Shown piece by piece: positions 59,058 through 64,000 of a DNA stretch of 64,000 nucleotides; positions within the stretch are counted from its first letter, which is position 1; each line of letters begins with the position of its first letter. Source of the stretch: Acarospora socialis (lineage: Eukaryota; Ascomycota; Lecanoromycetes; Acarosporales; Acarosporaceae); assembly GCA_025617375.2 (NCBI GenBank), contig JAMYGW020000001.1:3782001-3846000 (forward strand). The letters are read 5' to 3'. The notes below the pieces were generated by a model. That model was not told the origin of the DNA. It saw only the letters and a list, made by a program, of their open reading frames with translations, and did no database searches. Both the position numbers and the translations under genes were made by a program.

Positions 59058-60370
59058 GTTGATGAAGCTGAACTCGACCCAAAAAGCATAGAGTTGAACT
59101 CGCGATATGCGGACATGAATCGCAGAACTAGAGAAGAAGTAGGGACAAGATCATAAAACTCGCAGTGCAATTGAGGTAGTAACGACTGTGAGATGCTATT
59201 ACTGGAGTAGGGTCCAGCCTGTTGTGTGGAAGCACAGTTGCTTGGTCCAGTCTCGTGCTGCTTCGAATGCAAAAGTAGTGTTGGCCCCATTTCTGCAACA
59301 TGTTTTTCATTGGGACAGATGGTGATAGGAGCGGAACAGGGAGCTGAAAGTTGCCTGTCGCTGATGGCGAGACAGAGTCGTACAAAGCTGCGACGCTGAC
59401 ACACGGCAGGAGGTGAGGATCATCCGTACACATCCATCAATCTTGCTGGCTACTGAGCGATGGGGTGGGTCCTTGTGCCTGAGAAGGCAGAGGGGTGATA
59501 AGGGCTTCCCGGTCCCCGACTGGCTCGACGTCATCGTGTATGGCACGCAACGAATAGTACTGCAGTGTAAGGTTTTTAAAATACTTAGTATACTATTACA
59601 TTGATTTGTTGCATGCTCAGTAGCCAGAGGAGAAGTAGCTGACTTGAATGGTGTTCGCTTTGCTTCTGCATTCAACATGTACCCAATAAGGATCCATGCA
59701 TATCGAGATCTTTTCAGAGAGCGTAAAGGCTTCGGTATTCAACCAGGTCGTGGCGTTGGTGGAGGGGTAAGAAGGAGGAGGTCGGGTGAGGGCTTGCTGA
59801 GAGAGGAGTTGGAGAGGGAAGTGATGCGAAAGTTTATATAGCCTCCTCGTACTAGACCCATATATCCAGATCCGCCTCCTTTACCTTCCTGCAGATTGCC
59901 ACAACTTCCCGGAAGTGGTCCACGCTGTCGTTACACCGACTGCTCCGCGATATTGTTACGAACCGCGATCCCATGGCCAACCTCTCGGGCTACTTGAGCC
60001 GGTCTGGGAACCGTATCCACCTTCTCGGCTTCGTCGAATGTAGTTTGAGGGTCCCCTTAGAATCACGCACTTGACCGTCATAATTCCGCGCGTGCATACC
60101 TTCGACAGACTACCTTAATCCCATCCCGGGTGCCCTCCGTCTTGACCAACACTGCCTCTTTCCCTTCATCGAGCATATCCGTCATGATGACCGTACCTTA
60201 AAACTCATCGTCATCGCGGATGACCACGTGGCTGACACCTTCGAACTCGGGAAAAGGTCGAACCAAGAGATCTGAGAGGGTGAAACTCCACCATACTGCC
60301 TGACTTGCTTGCTCTTCTCATGACCCAGCTTGACGAGTCCCACATTCAAGACAAATTCGTCCAAACTGAG
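59058..60370. other. Intergenic, no supported gene
   Basis: About 1.3 kb between two minus-strand genes. Frames of 60-123 codons overlap in different phases (for example 59307-59678 minus) without motif. The promoter of the broken rhodopsin-like gene should be at the left end. Confidence 0.45.
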
Positions 60371-63300
60371 CTATGACTTCGAAGGACTCATTCTCTCAAA
60401 CAACGCTTCCAGTTTTCCATCGCTCCATTGCGGCAGATCGGATAGATGAAGCCAAGAAGTTCTCTTTTTCCGGCCAATGTGTGCAAGGTCCAATGGCGTA
60501 AGACCAAGTTCCCCATCGGCTTTCACATCTGTTCTGGCGCCTTTACCAAGCAAGAGCTGCACGTTATCCCAGCGACCAGCCTCAGCCGCCCAATGCAGAG
60601 GGGTTCTTCCATCGTTGTTCGTCGCATCTACGTTCAAGCCAGCATCCAAAAGTAATTCCAAAGACTGTGTGTTTCCGCGGCTGGCGGCTGAGTGAATTGA
60701 GAGACTACCGTTGTGGAGACGCAGGCCCAGTTCCGCTTGGTACTCCTCGATTAGGATCTTCAAGACCTTAGCATGACTGTTCCTTGCTGCGCAGTGCAGG
60801 GCACTGAAGCCTCCGTCGTCTTGCTCATTCACTCTTGCTCCAGCTTCGATTAAGAGCCGCACAATCTCTGGGTTGCCTGTCTCAGCTGCGAGCAGTAAGG
60901 GGATCTTAGGCTGACTGCGGTAAATTTTGCCACGTCGGTTAGCATCTGCGTGCCTCTCCAAGAGCATCTTAACGATGGTTATCATTTGATGGTCGATCGC
61001 GTAAAGCAGTGGAGTGCCTTCCGTCATTCCCTTTTGTAAGTTTACATCGGCGCCTCTGGCCAACAATTGCATTGCGAGGAGTTCTTCACTGACCCGAATC
61101 GCCTCGCAGAGAGGAGTACCAAACCCGCTAAATGCGTTGATATCCACTCCGGCATCCAGCAAGGCAATGACGACCTCTGAGTAGTGGTGCATTATGGCGG
61201 TAAACATAGGATCTGAGTTTTGGAACCCGTCAGGATCTATCGGCTTATAATGGGGATTGACGCCACGCTCAAGTAGAAACCGAACACTTCGAGCTGAGCC
61301 TCCGTATGCTGCAGCCCTCATTAGACTAGTATCGTCAGAATGCTTTGAAGGCAATTCAGCACCGAGATTTATGAGTTCCTTGATTGTATCGAGATTGCCT
61401 GCATAGGCAGCTTCACGTAACACTTCCCCTTTGTTTGCATTGATGTCGGCTCCATATTCGAATAGAGCGCGCAAGACACCTAGGTTGCCGTTGCGGGCAG
61501 CGGATGTAAGAGGGCGAGCATACTTAGGGTTGACGTTTGCGCCAGCCTCAACAAGAAGCCGGATGATCTCAAGATTAGCCTCCATTGCTGCCTCATTCAG
61601 AGCATTGGAGGAGTTCGATTCCAGGTTTGGATCTGCGCCACGAGAGAGGAGTTCTCGAACAATAGCAACATGACCACCGCGAGCGGCAGACTGCAAAGCT
61701 CTTTGATGGTCGGAGACCCTTCCCGGTGAGTCAATGTTTGCCCCGTGTGCCAGCATTTTCTCAACCATAACTTGATCTCCAGCTCGCGCAGCGTACCGAA
61801 GAGCCTCTTCCTGAGTGATCCCAAAAGACATCAGTTCGCGCAGGATATCTACATGTCCAAGGGCCGCAGCAGAGTACTGGCTCGCTGTAAGACTGCTAGA
61901 ACAAGGTCGAATGATGCTTGGGTGGGGGACATCATTTTTGCGACCTTGTAAGAGAAGCAGATGCACAACATCTTTGTATCCGCCTAAGGTTGCGGCGTGC
62001 AGGGCGCTGCCAGGGCGGCCTTTCATCATCCAGTAGTCCTCTGCTCCATAACTCAATAGCAACTCGCAAATCTTATTATACCCTCTTCCAGCCGCAACGA
62101 ATAAGGCATCCCCGTGCCTATCATTCAAAGTCTCCCGATTTTGAGGTTTGGCGCCACGTTCAAGAAGGAGCCTCACAATCGCCTCATGGCCTCCTGAGGC
62201 TGCAGCTCCCACGGGGGTCTGAAAAGTTCCACCCTCATCATCTATAGAGGCGCCAGCATCCAGTAACTTTTGCACAGTCGTTATATGACCACCGAGCGCT
62301 GCAGCCTGCAAAGGGGTACCGAAAAGACCCCCTGAGGCGTTCACGTCCGCCCCCTTCTGGATCAAATGCTCACATACGAAGTCAAGGCCGAGATAAGCTG
62401 CGCTGTACAGAGGCGGGAGGGCTGCTTGATGCTCTGATAGTTCTGGGGCTCGCCATGGCATGTCGATCCGATATATTCGCGTCCAGTTATTGTAACACAC
62501 TTGCTCAGGATCGAATAAGTCCGTTATTAGCTCCCGTAAGACTTTGGAGCCCCAGTTTGCTTTCGAGGTAGTCATGTGCGGAATCCAATACTTTGCAGCG
62601 TAACCCACTAGAGGATATAAGGCGACATCATCAACATGCAAAGGAATGTCAATATGTATGAGATAGGCCATGCAAGATTTGGCCAAGTATAAGTGAGCGG
62701 GGTCTTCCTCCAAAGCGAACCTTGAGCAAACACCAGTTCGGATGGACTCAGACATGAGGAACTCCTTGACCGAAGAATGTGCAAGCTTGACGTATACTTC
62801 AGTACTGACGCTAGGACTATTCAGGTGATCCGAGGACATCTCAACTGTTGTGACCAAGCTTGAACACACGTTGAGGATCTCACGCATGTCCAAGAACTGC
62901 AAATCTGGGTCATAGTGAGGCCCGTCCTGCGCATCCACATCAATGGCCAGGGTTTCGGCCATCTCAGTAAGACAGAGCTCAAGAACCAGACAATTAGTGA
63001 AGAAGAACGAGAGGGTATTGGACGTATTACCGGACGTATCGAACAGGCCAGCCATTGCAGAATCCTCGTGGCGATTAGGCAGTTTGCATCGTCAATTTCC
63101 ATAAGGATCTTTGTGTATGTTTCATCCAAAGATTTGGGCAAAGACTGCAATGTTCGCCGGATTGCGGAAGGAGTCGAACATTTCCTGAGCATTTGCAGCT
63201 GGCAGTCTAGCCACCGAAACCTTTTAGAAAGTTAATGTGAGCCGTCTTCCACGTTGACAAAGTGCACTTACATCCCCTGTGATTGAGCCATCAACTCTGT

Positions 63301-63895
63301 CTCAACCTCTTGTTTCACCGCTTTGGGCCATTTTCTCATTTTTGGATCGTTCGATAGGTGAGCCCAGATGGATCGTCGGATGTCAGGATCCACTTGGTTG
63401 ATATCAAAGGGTACACTTGTAGCGCCAAGAAATTCGAAGCAGTCCTGGATATCTGGGAGACATCTGCTGGTCGCCAACATATGTATTTTTCCTGAGCTCC
63501 AACTACCAATATCCTCAATGACTTTGAGCGCCTTATGGAGCTGAGCTATGTCTTTGCATTCATCCAAGGCATCGAAGACAAAGTAAACATGGTCCATCTC
63601 ATCGGCTATCCGACGGAGCACCTGTTCAAGAGCTTCAACAGGTGGGTTGAAACTCCTAAATACACGGCCAGAGTCATGCCTGTCAAATTCAGAGTCGCTT
63701 ACAACATGTTTTTCGTGTAGCTCTACTAAATATGTAGGCAGAGCACGCTTTTGGTACACGAGCTGAGTAATGAGTGTTCGAAGTATGGAGTTGGCATCGA
63801 CTTCCAATCCACTATTCGAGTCGAAGTATATGTAAGCCATGGCGCAATAGGGATCGCTAGCACAATGAGTGCGGATATCCTCTATTATAGCAGCA
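60371..63895 (-). CDS. NACHT-ankyrin NLR-like (STAND) protein, 5' end unresolved
   Basis: Three exons, 63895-63272, 63220-63031 and 62977-60371, encode about 1140 aa. The first part is the back half of a NACHT domain: AAIIEDIR, AMAYIYFDSNSG, the Walker B segment VYFVFDALDECKD and a sensor-like ATSR. The NACHT-associated winged-helix region follows (GMFRWLDCQLQMLRK, LPKSLDETYTKIL, LTEMAETLAIDVDA). About 19-20 ankyrin repeats fill residues ~410-1120, for example TPLHWAAEAGRWDNVQLLL. Such proteins act in fungal self/non-self recognition and related immune-like programmed death. The P-loop (GxxGxGK) is missing from the 105 bases upstream in the window. Either an earlier exon lies beyond base 64000 or the gene starts at the in-frame ATG at 63840 as a P-loop-less version. 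Confidence 0.82.
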
Positions 63896-64000
63896 CTAGC
63901 AAAATCAGCGGGATTTTCTTAGCGATTGAAGTCTATTACGGGGACTCTGGGACTGTGGACAACGATGAAGGATCCCTTGGGTTGGTTTATATATCACTGA

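Overview
The window looks like nuclear DNA of a filamentous ascomycete (Pezizomycotina; Dothideomycetes is my best guess, from gene content and not from any search). Genes are broken by short introns, mostly 47-65 nt, with GTRNGT donors, CTAAC/CTGAC-like branch sites and YAG or AAG acceptors. There are no operons. Spliced models were built by hand from reading frames, family expectations and splice signals, and every complete model listed as CDS closes in frame.

Layout. 1-482: 3' part of an unrecognised gene (-). 2472-6422: vacuolar HMT1-type ABC transporter (-). 7618-8771: NADPH-dependent extended-SDR ketoreductase (+). 9209-9535: small Cys-containing protein (-). 10689-11437: three-TM DUF4870 protein (-). 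12255-15726: a divergent pair, MFS transporter (-) and FAD amine/amino-acid-oxidase-like gene (+), both broken, with TGG-to-TAG changes typical of RIP. 17966-18456: small secreted Cys-rich protein with a frame break in its signal peptide (+). 19030-22203: F-BAR/SH3 cytokinesis protein (-). 23229-30562: NOT1 scaffold of CCR4-NOT (+). 31448-32803: seipin (+). 33181-34385: conserved protein not recognised (+). 35637-36425: NTF2 (+). 37792-39337: ICL/PEP-mutase family enzyme (-). 41783-42764: DUF1275 membrane protein (+). 43526-43852: a complete MITE-like element. 44819-46661: DUF7924-type protein (+). 50804-54564: AIM21 (+). 55849-56673: tandem dihydroneopterin-aldolase-like protein (-). 57617-59057: rhodopsin-like (PTH11-type) membrane gene with several frameshifts (-). 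60371-63895: NACHT/ankyrin NLR-like protein running toward the window end (-).

Two kinds of DNA alternate. Housekeeping genes (HOF1-like, NOT1, seipin, NTF2, AIM21) are intact and cluster at 19-37 kb and 51-55 kb. The intervals 11.5-18 kb, 43-50 kb and 57-64 kb are accessory in character: pseudogenes, a transposable element with telomere-like repeats, a DUF7924 gene and an NLR.

The most novel item is the 327-bp element at 43526-43852. It has about 80-bp terminal inverted repeats, a perfect 9-bp target-site duplication and a core of degenerate TTAGGG repeats. Other points to check are an inferred GC-AG intron in seipin, 7-nt and 18-nt exons in NTF2, and a uORF that overlaps the NOT1 start codon.
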